45,512 bases of DNA from JANJTY01 sp038257155 (GTDB lineage Bacteria > Pseudomonadota > Gammaproteobacteria > Xanthomonadales > Xanthomonadaceae). Position numbers and translations under genes: made by a program. Below are positions 1 through 8,494 of the stretch, one piece after another (the stretch's first letter is position 1; each line of letters starts with the position of its first letter). Below the pieces are notes generated by a model, which saw only the letters and a program-made list of their open reading frames with translations, ran no database searches and was not told the DNA's origin. The stretch spans positions 1 through 45,512 of the forward strand of contig JBBSJP010000040.1 in NCBI GenBank assembly GCA_038257155.1. Direction: 5' to 3'.

Positions 1-1
1 C

Positions 2-25
2 AAAAGGCCCGCGAACGGGCCTTTG
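2..25 (-). terminator. Rho-independent terminator after tRNA-Ser
   Basis: A perfect 9-bp GC-rich stem (3-11 with 16-24) closes a four-base loop. On the minus strand the stem ends in a short T run. It lies just past the 3' end of the tRNA gene and would end the csrA/tRNA transcript. The T run is short, so efficiency is uncertain. Confidence 0.7.
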
Positions 26-31
26 CGAAAC

Positions 32-124
32 TGGCGGAGAGAGAGGGATTCGAACCCTCGATAGAGTTTTTGACCCTATACTCCCTTAGCAGGGGAGCCC
101 CTTCGGCCTCTCGGGCATCTCTCC
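32..124 (-). tRNA. tRNA-Ser (GCU anticodon)
   Basis: The minus strand folds as a class II tRNA of 93 nt including an encoded CCA end (32-34). The acceptor stem pairs 118-124 with 36-42, giving GGAGAGA with TCTCTCC. The T-loop reads GGTTCGAATCC. The long variable arm expected of tRNA-Ser is present. The anticodon GCT (minus strand) is at 88-90 and reads AGC/AGU serine codons. It lies downstream of csrA, the same neighbourhood as in many gammaproteobacteria (alaS-csrA-tRNA-Ser). Confidence 0.95.
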
Positions 125-209
125 GGATTTCTCCTGCGACGGCTTGGCGCCGTTGAGCAGGACGCGAAAGGATACCCGTTCGCGAAGCGCCCGGCAAACG
201 GTTGGCCGG

Positions 210-410
210 TCAGTCGCTGCCCGCCTCGCTTTGCGCCTTGCCGGCATCCTCGCGCTGGATGCGCTGGAAGATTTCTTCCCGATGCACTGCAACGTCCTTG
301 GGTGCATTGATTCCCAGGCGAACCTGGTTGCCCTTGACGCCCAACACCGTGACAGTGACGTTGTCACCGATCATCAGGGTCTCGCCCACCCTGCGTGTAA
401 GTATCAGCAT
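210..410 (-). CDS. csrA: Carbon storage regulator CsrA
   Basis: This 66-residue protein begins MLILTRRVGETLMIGD and continues with the NQVRLGINAPKDVAVHREEI segment, the full CsrA signature. CsrA is a dimeric RNA-binding protein that binds GGA motifs in mRNA leaders and controls translation and stability of carbon storage, motility and biofilm genes. The C-terminal tail past about residue 56 is variable in the family. A strong ribosome site (AAGGAGGG, minus strand, 415-422) sits 4 bases before the ATG and fixes the start. The gene lies downstream of alaS, with about 200 bp between, and 85 bp before tRNA-Ser. Confidence 0.97.
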   Translation of the reverse strand: MLILTRRVGETLMIGDNVTVTVLGVKGNQVRLGINAPKDVAVHREEIFQRIQREDAGKAQSEAGSD

Positions 411-524
411 GTCGCCCTCCTTGCTCAGGACATCTATGTCCGCGAGCCCCCTGACGCCCGCTTCGCCTTCGCGAAGCCCATGACGCTCCTTGGTCGCACG
501 CCTGCTTGCGCAACCTCCTCGTCG

Positions 525-554
525 AGTCTATGCCATCGACGCGAAGCGCCGCAA
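525..554 (-). promoter_or_regulatory. Candidate sigma-70 promoter for csrA
   Basis: On the minus strand a TTGCGG box (549-554) and a TAGACT box (525-530) are separated by 18 bases, in the alaS-csrA gap. The boxes match the sigma-70 consensus at 3 and 4 of 6 positions. A promoter of its own for csrA would be expected, but this is only a pattern match. Confidence 0.3.
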
Positions 555-614
555 TCCGGAAACGTGAAGGGCCGTGATGAGGGTCACAGCTCTGCAACGT
601 AAATCGTAGCCAGG

Positions 615-3266
615 CTACTGAAGTCGTTCCGACACCCAGCCCGGTACTGCTGCCAGCGCTGCGAGCAACTCCGGGCCGTCCTCGCCTCCACCCTGTGCCA
701 TGTCGGGACGTCCGCCACCCTTGCCACCAATTTGCGCCGCGATATGGCTGAGCAGCTCACCAGCCTTGATTTGCGACTGGGCCTTTCCGGCCACACCCGC
801 GACCAGGGCAGCCTTTCCATTTGAGGGTGCCGCAAGCACGATAACCGCGTCGCCAAGCCGTGACTTGAGTTGGTCAACAGCCTCCCGCAGTGCCTTGCCA
901 TCAAGGCCTTCAACGCGGGCTGCGACCAGCTTGATGCCACCGATATCCAGCGCCTGCGCGCCCAGATCCGCGGTTGCGCCCGACGCCGCCTTGGACTTGA
1001 GCGACTCCAGCTCCTTTTCCAGCTTCTTTTGCCGGTCGAGCAACTGGCGCAACTTGTCCAGCACGTCACTGGCGTTGCCGCCCAGCAGACTCGCCGCCTC
1101 GCGCAGTCGGCGCTCTTCGGCCGCAACGTGGTCGAGTGCGCCCTGGCCGGTCACCGCCTCGATGCGTCGAACGCCAGCCGAAATACCGCCCTCGGAGAGA
1201 ATCTTGAGCAATCCGATGTCCCCGGAATGGCGCACGTGCGTGCCGCCGCACAATTCGGTGGAAAAGCCACCCATGCGCAGCACCCGAACGCGCTCGCCGT
1301 ATTTCTCGCCGAACAGCGCCATGGCGCCGAAATCCAGAGCCTCCTGCATGCCCATGTGATGCACTTCGGCCTCGGCGTTGCGGCGGATCTCGGCATTCAC
1401 CATGCGCTCGATCTCGGCCAGCTCATCGGGCTTGATCGCAGAGAAATGCGAGAAATCGAAGCGCAGTCGATCTGCCGCTACCAACGAGCCCTTTTGCTGC
1501 ACATGCTCGCCCAGTACCTTGCGCAGCGCCGCGTGCAGCAGGTGGGTGGCGCTGTGATTCAGCACCACGGCCTGACGGTGCTCGGCATCGACACGTGCCG
1601 ACAAGCGGTCGCCCAGTGCGATCCGTCCGCTCAGCACACGCCCGACGTGACCATGAAAAGCCCCAGACAGCTTCTGCGTGTCGCTGACCTCGAAGCGATC
1701 GCCGCGCGGATCAAGCAGGGCGCCGACATCGCCGACCTGGCCGCCACTTTCGGCATAAAACGGCGTGTGGTCGAGAATCACGATGCCATGGTCGCCAGCC
1801 TCCAGGGCTTTCACCGCCGCGCCATCGCGCAGCAGGGCCACCACCCGGCAACCATCGGCTTCAAGCTCGTCATAGCCATGGAACTTGCTTGGATGCAGCC
1901 CGGCCACCAGTTCGGCCGGCAGGCCGGTGCCTGATGCGAACTTGCTGGCCGAGCGGGCGCGATCGCGCTGCTCGTCCATCAACTCTTCGTAACGCGCCAT
2001 TGCGGCAGGCGGCAGCTCCACACCGCGCTCGCGCAGGATGTCGGCAATCAGGTCGGGCGGGCAGCCATAGGTGTCGTGCAGCAGGAACAGCTGATCGCCA
2101 TCCAGATTGCCGCCGCCCTTGCCCAGGGCGGCGTCGAGGCGCTGCATGCCGGCATCCAGGGTGCTGGCGAACGCGGCCTCCTCCGACTTCAAGGCCTGTT
2201 CCACCAGTGCCTGCCTGGTACGCAGTTCCGGATAGGCCAGCCCCATCTGCTCGACCAGCGGCGCCACCATCTGCCAGAACACGCCGTCCACGCGCAGTGC
2301 ACCCAACTTCCAGATGTGCCGCACTGCGCGCCGCACGATGCGCCGCAACACGTAGCCGCGGCCTTCGTTGGATGGCAGCACGCCATCGACAATCAGGAAG
2401 CTGCAGGCGCGGATGTGATCGGCGATCACGCGCAAGGACTTGTTCGAGAGGTCTTCGGTGCCGGTCAGCTTTGCTGCTGCGAGAATCAGCCGCTCGAACA
2501 GGTCGATCTCGTAATTGCTGTGCACGCCCTGCATCACCGCTACCAGGCGCTCCAGCCCCATGCCGGTATCGACGCAGGGCGCCGGCAGCGGCAGCAGGCT
2601 TCCGTCAGGCTGACGGTCGAACTGCATGAAGACCAGGTTCCAGATTTCGATGAATCGATCACCGTCTTCGTCGGGGCTACCTGGCGGACCGCCAGGGATG
2701 TGTGCGCCATGGTCGAAAAAGATCTCGGTGCACGGGCCACAGGGGCCGGTATCGGCCATCTGCCAGAAATTGTCGCTGGCGTAGGGCGCGCCTTTGTTGT
2801 CCCCGATGCGCACGATCTTGTCGGCTGGCACGCCCATTTCCTTGTGCCAGATGTCGAAGGCCTCGTCGTCGGTGTAATAGACGGTGACCATCAGGCGCTC
2901 TTTCGGCAAACCGAAAACCTCGGTCAGCAGCTGCCAGGCGTAGCCGATGGCCTCGCGCTTGAAGTAGTCACCGAAGCTGAAGTTGCCCAGCATTTCGAAG
3001 AAGGTGTGGTGGCGCGCGGTGTAGCCGACCGAATCCAGGTCGTTGTGCTTGCCGCCGGCGCGCACACAGCGCTGACTCGATGCGGCACGCACGTAGCTGC
3101 GCTTCTCTGCACCGAGGAACACGTCCTTGAACTGCACCATGCCGGCATTGGTGAAGAGCAGGGTCGGATCGTTGCCGGGCACGAGGGGACTGGAAGGCAC
3201 CTGTTCGTGCCCTTTCGATCGGAAATACTCGAGAAAGGCCTGGCGGATTTCGTTGGTGGTCTTCAT
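615..3266 (-). CDS. alaS: Alanine--tRNA ligase AlaS
   Basis: Alanyl-tRNA synthetase charges tRNA-Ala with alanine and edits Ser/Gly mischarging. At 883 residues the protein has the normal bacterial length. The N-terminal class II catalytic domain opens with EIRQAFLEYFRSKGHEQVPS and SPLVPGNDPTLLFTNAGM. The editing domain carries the metal-binding pairs HSATHLLH (HxxxH) and CGGTHVRHSGDIG (CxxxH). The C-terminal coiled-coil and C-Ala domain follow from about residue 720 and include a Gly-rich GGKGGGRPDMAQGGG segment. The gene is upstream of csrA on the same strand. A divergent glutathione reductase gene starts 272 bp away. No strong ribosome site is visible before the ATG. Confidence 0.98.
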   Translation of the reverse strand: MKTTNEIRQAFLEYFRSKGHEQVPSSPLVPGNDPTLLFTNAGMVQFKDVFLGAEKRSYVRAASSQRCVRAGGKHNDLDSVGYTARHHTFFEMLGNFSFGDYFKREAIGYAWQLLTEVFGLPKERLMVTVYYTDDEAFDIWHKEMGVPADKIVRIGDNKGAPYASDNFWQMADTGPCGPCTEIFFDHGAHIPGGPPGSPDEDGDRFIEIWNLVFMQFDRQPDGSLLPLPAPCVDTGMGLERLVAVMQGVHSNYEIDLFERLILAAAKLTGTEDLSNKSLRVIADHIRACSFLIVDGVLPSNEGRGYVLRRIVRRAVRHIWKLGALRVDGVFWQMVAPLVEQMGLAYPELRTRQALVEQALKSEEAAFASTLDAGMQRLDAALGKGGGNLDGDQLFLLHDTYGCPPDLIADILRERGVELPPAAMARYEELMDEQRDRARSASKFASGTGLPAELVAGLHPSKFHGYDELEADGCRVVALLRDGAAVKALEAGDHGIVILDHTPFYAESGGQVGDVGALLDPRGDRFEVSDTQKLSGAFHGHVGRVLSGRIALGDRLSARVDAEHRQAVVLNHSATHLLHAALRKVLGEHVQQKGSLVAADRLRFDFSHFSAIKPDELAEIERMVNAEIRRNAEAEVHHMGMQEALDFGAMALFGEKYGERVRVLRMGGFSTELCGGTHVRHSGDIGLLKILSEGGISAGVRRIEAVTGQGALDHVAAEERRLREAASLLGGNASDVLDKLRQLLDRQKKLEKELESLKSKAASGATADLGAQALDIGGIKLVAARVEGLDGKALREAVDQLKSRLGDAVIVLAAPSNGKAALVAGVAGKAQSQIKAGELLSHIAAQIGGKGGGRPDMAQGGGEDGPELLAALAAVPGWVSERLQ

Positions 3267-3538
3267 GCGGGCATCAGATTCGGAAGGTGGAGCGCGCTTG
3301 CTTGCCCGCCCGTTCCAGCAAATCTGGAGGCCGGAAGTGGAGCAGACAACCCAAAGCCGCGTTAGCCCAACAGATTAGCACCGCAGCGGGCCCTTCGCTG
3401 CAGTGCAGCACGGTGAGGACACACCGAGATGCCGGCCGGCGCGATGTCGCCATCCGGGACAGGGAGTCAAGCAGCCACCTCGAAAGGGCTTCTACTGGCT
3501 CAAGCACCTTGTGCGGCATTTGTGGCCGACAATGCGGC

Positions 3539-4888
3539 ATGAACCCGAATCGATACGATCTGATCGTACTGGGCGCCGGCTCCGGCGGCATTGCCGGCGC
3601 GATCCGCGCCGCGAACCACGGCGCGCGCGTTGCGATACTGGAAGCAAGCGCCCTGGGCGGAACCTGCGTGAATGCTGGCTGTGTGCCGAAGAAGGCCATG
3701 TGGCTGGCGGCGGAGCTGACGGAATCCCGGAATCTGGCTGGCGACCTTGGTTTCGACCCGTGCCCCGGAGGCCTGGACTGGCCGGCATTCGTGGCCCACC
3801 GCGAACAATACATTCGCAACATCCACGCCAGCTACAGCGCACGCTTTGGCGAACTGGGTATCGATCTGATCACCGAGCGCGGCCGGCTGTTAGGCGCGAG
3901 CGCGGTGCATACCGCCTCACGCCCGCTGCAGGGCGGCCGCATCCTGATCGCCACCGGTGGTCGCAGCAAGCGCCCGACCCTTCCAGGCAGCAATCTCGGA
4001 ATCGATTCGGATGGCTTCTTTGCCCTGCGCGCCGCCCCGCGCCGGATCGCAGTCATCGGCGGCGGCTATATCGCGACAGAGCTGGGCGGGATCCTGCGTG
4101 CCCTTGGCAGCGAGGTCAGCCTGTTCGTTCGCGGTGAACGTTTGCTGGTGCACTCCGACTCCGAAATCAGCGAAGCGCTGGCCGAAGCCATGCGCAGCCG
4201 CGGCATCCAGCTGCATTTTGGACATCAACTGGAACGCGTCACCACGGAAAACGACGGCTACCGCATCAACTGCGCAACCGGGCTGGAGGAAACCGGTTTC
4301 GACTGCCTGCTTTGGGCAACTGGCCGGGCGCCAAACGTCGAGGACCTTGGACTGCAGGAGGCTGGTGTGAGCCTCGATCCGCAAGGGTTCATCGCGGTGG
4401 ATGAGTGGCAGGCAACTTCTGCCGATTCGGTGTTTGCGGTGGGCGATGTCACCTCCGCTGCCGCGCATACCCCGATCGCCATTGCCAGCTCGCGGCGCCT
4501 GATGGACCGGCTGTTCGGCGGCCAGCCGGAGAGCCGCCTGGATTTCAACAATATCCCGACTGCGGTCTTCACTCACCCGCCGATTGGCAGCGTGGGCCTG
4601 ACTGAAACCGAGGCCCGCGAGCAGTATGGGAATGCCGTCAAGGTCTACCGCAGCCGGTTCCGGCCCATGCGGGGGGCGCTTGCCAACCACGCCGAACGCA
4701 GCCTGATGAAACTGGTCTGCGCTGGAGCGGAAGAACGCGTGGTGGGCATCCACCTGATCGGGCCGGCCAGCGACGAGATCCTGCAGGGCTTTGCCGTGGC
4801 GATGAAACTGGGTGCGCGCAAGGTCGACTTTGATGACACGGTGGCGATCCACCCGACATCGGCGGAAGAACTGGTCCTGATGAGCTGA
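3539..4888 (+). CDS. gor: Glutathione-disulfide reductase
   Basis: NADPH-dependent flavoenzyme that reduces glutathione disulfide in the cytoplasm. The 449 residues align through their length with the E. coli Gor pattern: an N-terminal FAD-binding GAGSGGIAGAIRA motif, the redox disulfide GGTCVNAGCVPKK, an NADPH-binding GGGYIATELGG segment followed by FVRGER, GIDSDGFFAL, the FAD-contact AVGDVT, and the C-terminal base motif AIHPTSAEELV. The second NADPH-phosphate arginine of E. coli Gor is shifted here. The ATG at 3539 was chosen because homology begins exactly there, although the frame is open upstream to 3287. The gene is divergent from alaS. No obvious ribosome site or OxyR box was seen. 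Confidence 0.93.
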   Translation: MNPNRYDLIVLGAGSGGIAGAIRAANHGARVAILEASALGGTCVNAGCVPKKAMWLAAELTESRNLAGDLGFDPCPGGLDWPAFVAHREQYIRNIHASYSARFGELGIDLITERGRLLGASAVHTASRPLQGGRILIATGGRSKRPTLPGSNLGIDSDGFFALRAAPRRIAVIGGGYIATELGGILRALGSEVSLFVRGERLLVHSDSEISEALAEAMRSRGIQLHFGHQLERVTTENDGYRINCATGLEETGFDCLLWATGRAPNVEDLGLQEAGVSLDPQGFIAVDEWQATSADSVFAVGDVTSAAAHTPIAIASSRRLMDRLFGGQPESRLDFNNIPTAVFTHPPIGSVGLTETEAREQYGNAVKVYRSRFRPMRGALANHAERSLMKLVCAGAEERVVGIHLIGPASDEILQGFAVAMKLGARKVDFDDTVAIHPTSAEELVLMS

Positions 4889-5197
4889 GCTGGCCATGCC
4901 AGTCATTCGTCGGATCCGCGCCGACAGGCTGATTGCGCAGCCTGGCCATTCGGCGGCGCTTGATCCGACCTACGAGGTATCCGGTCACACGTCAATTTTC
5001 TCGCCGACTAGGCTGAACGCTCGGTCGGATTTTCGACTGCGTTGATCGGACCTACATGCAATCCCGCGTAGGTCGGCTCAAGCCGCGCAGCGGTGGAGCC
5101 GACATTGAGGTGCAAGACCAGTGCGAGCTTGGGTTGACTCAGGGCAATGGGGCGGGAAGCTCAGCGCGCTGCGCCTTCTCGCCCGCCCTCGTACCGC
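4889..5197. other. gor-recX intergenic region with a GTAGGTCGG-type palindrome
   Basis: This 309-bp gap between the convergent gor and recX genes has no supported gene. It holds an inverted repeat around 5068-5103 (GTAGGTCGGCTC ... GAGCCGAC) and smaller TCGGATC/GATCCGA matches around 4910-4970. The GTAGGTCGG start recurs in the repeats upstream of the fnr-like gene (around 27,145). These palindromes may act as terminators for both genes. Confidence 0.5.
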
Positions 5198-5662
5198 CTA
5201 CTCGGACTCGAACTTCAGCGCCGCGTAAACCGTTTCATGGTCGAAACCACGCCGGAACAGGAAATCCGCGGCTTTGCGCCGCGCGACTGGGTCTCTTGCC
5301 TTCTCCTCGCTGTAGCGCCGCCCCAACGCGTTGCGGGCATTGGCCAGCCAATCGGCCTCGCAGGCTTCCAGCGCGGCGTCGATCTCGTCGCCAGTAACGC
5401 CGTGCCCGCCGAGTTCGACACGGATTCGCTGCGGACCAAAGCCGGCCGATGCCCGCGTGCGAGCCAGCGCCACGGCGAACCGGGCATCGTTCTGAAAATC
5501 CTGCTCGCCCAGCTTTTCCAGCGCCGAGTCGGCCTCATCCGGCTCGACCTCGCGCTGGGTCAGCTTGCGCTTGAGCTCCTTGCGCGAGTGTTCGCGCCGT
5601 ACCAAGAGACCCAGCGCCTTCTGATAGGCCGACGGCGGATCAATCGGCTTGCGCGATCTCAC
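5198..5662 (-). CDS. recX: Regulatory protein RecX
   Basis: RecX binds RecA filaments and modulates (usually inhibits) RecA recombinase and co-protease activity. The 154-residue helical protein shows the family pattern: ALGLLVRREHSRKELKRKL, then EPDEADSALEKLGEQDFQNDARFA, GFGPQRIRVEL, and a C-terminal RRGFDHETVYAAL segment. Translation appears to start at a GTG (5660-5662). The gene lies 195 bp downstream of recA on the same strand, the classical recA-recX order, but the gap holds a two-hairpin repeat that could reduce read-through. Confidence 0.93.
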   Translation of the reverse strand: MRSRKPIDPPSAYQKALGLLVRREHSRKELKRKLTQREVEPDEADSALEKLGEQDFQNDARFAVALARTRASAGFGPQRIRVELGGHGVTGDEIDAALEACEADWLANARNALGRRYSEEKARDPVARRKAADFLFRRGFDHETVYAALKFESE

Positions 5663-5689
5663 CTTTCACCTTTAATCGGTAAGCCGGAG

Positions 5690-5756
5690 GGCGGATCTCG
5701 ATCCGCCACCGCAGTCGCGTCCATCGCCACCCCGCAGCGGCGCATCAAGATGCGCC
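5690..5756. repeat. Two-hairpin palindromic repeat between recA and recX
   Basis: Two perfect palindromes lie in tandem: GGCGGAT/ATCCGCC at 5690-5707 and GGCGCATC/GATGCGCC at 5739-5756, followed by CTCCAGC. The same pair, in the same order, is found at 41785-41869. This makes it a dispersed REP-like element and not a gene-specific structure. As RNA it would form two stable stem-loops between recA and recX. Confidence 0.75.
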
Positions 5757-5857
5757 CTCCAGCGAGATCCTCTGTGCCGAGGACAAGCCGATACATCAAG
5801 TCCAGCTCCGTCCGGTCCTGAGCCCTGAGCCCCAGGCCCTGAGCCCTGGCTTCACCC

Positions 5858-6892
5858 TCAGGCCTCAACCTCTTCCGAGGTTTCCTCGCCAATCACCAGA
5901 TCCGGCACGAACTTCTCGCGCAGCTTTCCTTCCAGCTCCTTGGCCTTGTCCGGGTTGTCCTTCAGCCATTGGCGGGCGTTCTCCTTGCCCTGGCCGATGC
6001 GCTCGGTGCCGTAGCTGTACCAGGCGCCGGCCTTTTCGACCAGCTTGGCGCCCACGCCCATGTCGATCAGTTCGCCCTCGCGCGAAATGCCTTCGCCGTA
6101 GAGGATTTCGGTGATGACCTGCTTGAAAGGCGGCGCCATCTTGTTCTTGACCACCTTGATCTTGGTCTGGTTGCCAATAACTTCGTCGCCCTTCTTCACC
6201 GCACCGATGCGGCGGATGTCGAGACGTACCGAGGCATAGAACTTCAGCGCATTGCCGCCGGTGGTGGTTTCCGGATTCTGGCCGGGCATCATCATGCCGA
6301 TCTTCATGCGCAGCTGGTTGATGAAGATCACCATGCAGTTGCTGCGCTTGATGTTGCCGGTCAGCTTGCGCAGTGCCTGGCTCATCAGGCGGGCCTGCAG
6401 GCCGACCTGCAGCTCGCCCATCTCGCCTTCGATCTCGGCGCGCGGGGTGAGTGCGGCGACCGAGTCGATCACCACCACGTCAATCGAATTGGAGCGCACC
6501 AGCATGTCGACGATCTCCAGCGCCTGCTCGCCGGTATCCGGCTGGCTGACCAGCAGGTCTTCGATGTTCACGCCCAGCTTCTGCGCATAGATGGGATCGA
6601 GCGCGTGCTCGGCATCAACGAAGGCAGCCGTGCCGCCCAGTTTCTGGCACTCGGCGATCACCTGCAGGGTGAGCGTGGTCTTGCCGGAGGATTCCGGCCC
6701 GTAGATCTCCACCACGCGGCCGCGCGGCAGGCCGCCGATGCCAAGTGCGATATCGAGCATCAATGAACCGGTGCCGATCACCTCGGCCGGTTCGGTGCTC
6801 TTGTCGCCCATGCGCATGACTGCGCCCTTGCCAAACTGCTTTTCGATCTGCGCCAGCGCGGCGGTGAGGGCGCGCTTCTTGTTGTCGTCCAT
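5858..6892 (-). CDS. recA: Recombinase RecA
   Basis: RecA forms ATP-dependent filaments on single-stranded DNA, drives strand exchange, and triggers SOS by stimulating LexA cleavage. The 344-residue product has the Walker A motif GPESSGKTTL, the Walker B-like VVVIDSVAAL, the conserved INQLRMKIGMMMPGQNPETT region (loop 2 area) and an acidic C-terminus (EETSEEVEA). The ATG at 6892 gives the standard start MDDNKKRALTAALAQIEKQFGKG. The open frame continues 72 codons upstream but without family similarity. recX follows. No clear LexA box was recognised in the leader. Confidence 0.98.
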   Translation of the reverse strand: MDDNKKRALTAALAQIEKQFGKGAVMRMGDKSTEPAEVIGTGSLMLDIALGIGGLPRGRVVEIYGPESSGKTTLTLQVIAECQKLGGTAAFVDAEHALDPIYAQKLGVNIEDLLVSQPDTGEQALEIVDMLVRSNSIDVVVIDSVAALTPRAEIEGEMGELQVGLQARLMSQALRKLTGNIKRSNCMVIFINQLRMKIGMMMPGQNPETTTGGNALKFYASVRLDIRRIGAVKKGDEVIGNQTKIKVVKNKMAPPFKQVITEILYGEGISREGELIDMGVGAKLVEKAGAWYSYGTERIGQGKENARQWLKDNPDKAKELEGKLREKFVPDLVIGEETSEEVEA

Positions 6893-7207
6893 GGTGGCTC
6901 CGTAGGTGGAATGTTGGTGGTTGCGGCCATTTGACGGCGCAAGGGTCTCAGGAGGTGAGACTGGCGGCCGGCAGGTTCCGCGCAGTGGCAAAGTATCCCA
7001 CAGCGCGCGCAGACGCCGTCCGGGAAAGACTGAACGCGCTGTAGGAAATTTCTTCAGCACGCCGCTCAGGCGCGGGTTTGGCCGGCAATAGCCTGCCCAT
7101 GCAGCCATTCAGCCAAGGTGATAGCCTCAGCTGGAGGTCAGCGGCGTGCTTGGATTCCAGCCCTGGCCGAGGTTCAAGCGCTGTGAACCGGCCCAGGGGG
7201 CGTCCAG
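6893..7207. other. Divergent intergenic region recA / TPR gene
   Basis: This 315-bp region separates recA (leftward) from the TPR-sensor gene (rightward) and should hold both promoters. A possible minus-strand -10 box for recA (GATACT, complement at 6991-6996) is visible. No convincing -35 box or LexA operator was found by eye. The frame upstream of recA stays open but lacks RecA similarity. Confidence 0.35.
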
Positions 7208-8494
7208 ATGGCTTGGAGTAGGTGCGCGCGCCTGGCGGAGGCGGCAAGGTCGAAGGAAGCGTCGGGCAGCGCCCGCGTTGACTGCCAGTGGCCAGGGATT
7301 GTTTCGTGTCTGCGAAAAGCCACGTCTAGCAGCCTGCTGATGCTGTTGCTGATCTGCGCACCGCTGCTGGCGCAAGAGGGCGATATCGAACTGCAGGTCA
7401 AGGAGCTGGAACACCTCAACGTCACCGGTACCCGGCTGGCTTCCGAGCAACAAATCCGGGCGTTTCTTGAAGACAGTCCGTTGCTGACCCGTGAACAGCG
7501 TTATCGCGTGACCCTGCTGGAGGCGCGCAACCTGGCGCTGGAAGGCCACGGCGATGAAGCGGTAGCGATGATGCGCAGGCTTATCGCTGAATCGGCGCCC
7601 AGGGCGCTGAAACTTCGCGCGCTGGTGCAGGCAACCAACGTTGCCACCAACCTTGGCGACTACGCCAGCGCGTTTGTGTGGTTGAAAGAGGCATTCAGCC
7701 TGCTCGACACAGCTGAACAGATTGACCCCCGGCTGCTCGGCCTTGCCTCCTATCTGCATGTGCGCGTTGGAGAGGAGCAGAAAGGCCTGGAATTTGCGGC
7801 CCAGGCGATTGCAACTACCCGCGAGGCTGGCGTTCCGCGCGACTACTGTATTGCGCTTTCAGATTATGGTCTGGCGCTCAGCCTGACGGGCGACGCTGCT
7901 GGCGCAGAAGCAACCCGGCGGGAACAGATCGACGCTTGCAACCGGGCCGCAGACCCGGTGTTTTCGGCTGATGCCCATCGCGGCGTCGGTCGGGCCCTGC
8001 TCGAGCAGGGCAAGGCGGCGGCAGCTCTGCCCTGGCTGCGGGATGCGATTTCGCGCTTCGATGCGGCGGGCTTTGCCAGCGGCTCGATGGAGGCGCGCAT
8101 GCTGCTGGGCGAAGCACTGCTTGGTACGGGTGGCTCAACGGAGGAGGCCGCTGCGTTGCTCGAAGCAGTCGCACCCTACTTCGAGGGACGCCTGCATTGG
8201 GAAAACCACGAGCGTGCACAGCGCTTGCTCGGCGATGTCAGTGAACGCAACGGGAATTCCGCCAAGGCCTTGCAGCACCTGCGCAATGCGCTTGAAGCCG
8301 GCAAGCGGGCTGACAGCGAGGCCCGTGAGCGACGTCTGGCCTTTCTCCAGGTGGAATTTGATACCCGCCTCAAGGAACAGCAGATTGCCCTGCTGGAGAA
8401 CCAGCGAGCACTGCAGGAATCAGAATTGCAGGCCTCCCGACGCAGCAACTGGATCAGGGCCCTGGGCATTACCAGCCTGGTGCTGGTGTCCTGA
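7208..8494 (+). CDS. Secreted/periplasmic TPR sensor half, ended by in-frame TGA
   Basis: The 428 codons encode a hydrophobic signal-like segment (SSLLMLLLICAPLLAQ, about residues 41-56), then a helical region of TPR-like repeats, a Glu/Lys/Arg-rich coiled coil (EARERRLAFLQVEFDTRLKEQQ), and the first half of a membrane helix (IRALGITSLVLVS). The frame stops at TGA 8492-8494, inside that helix, and resumes in the same frame with LLILVVIR and a GGDEF domain. Signal peptide, TPR, coiled coil, one membrane helix and GGDEF is a common diguanylate-cyclase architecture. This is therefore best read as the 5' half of one interrupted gene. The true start is uncertain: the listed ATG leaves a long pre-signal stretch. 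Confidence 0.7.
   Translation: MAWSRCARLAEAARSKEASGSARVDCQWPGIVSCLRKATSSSLLMLLLICAPLLAQEGDIELQVKELEHLNVTGTRLASEQQIRAFLEDSPLLTREQRYRVTLLEARNLALEGHGDEAVAMMRRLIAESAPRALKLRALVQATNVATNLGDYASAFVWLKEAFSLLDTAEQIDPRLLGLASYLHVRVGEEQKGLEFAAQAIATTREAGVPRDYCIALSDYGLALSLTGDAAGAEATRREQIDACNRAADPVFSADAHRGVGRALLEQGKAAAALPWLRDAISRFDAAGFASGSMEARMLLGEALLGTGGSTEEAAALLEAVAPYFEGRLHWENHERAQRLLGDVSERNGNSAKALQHLRNALEAGKRADSEARERRLAFLQVEFDTRLKEQQIALLENQRALQESELQASRRSNWIRALGITSLVLVS

Noticed and set aside
364..597. Small minus-strand frame (77 codons) overlapping csrA
   Set aside because: It overlaps the well-supported csrA in another frame, is Arg-rich without a domain, and has no ribosome site.
8492..8494. Selenocysteine reading of the in-frame TGA
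   Set aside because: The codon sits in a plain membrane helix, not a redox site. No SECIS-like hairpin was recognised after it, and the window has no Sec machinery genes.
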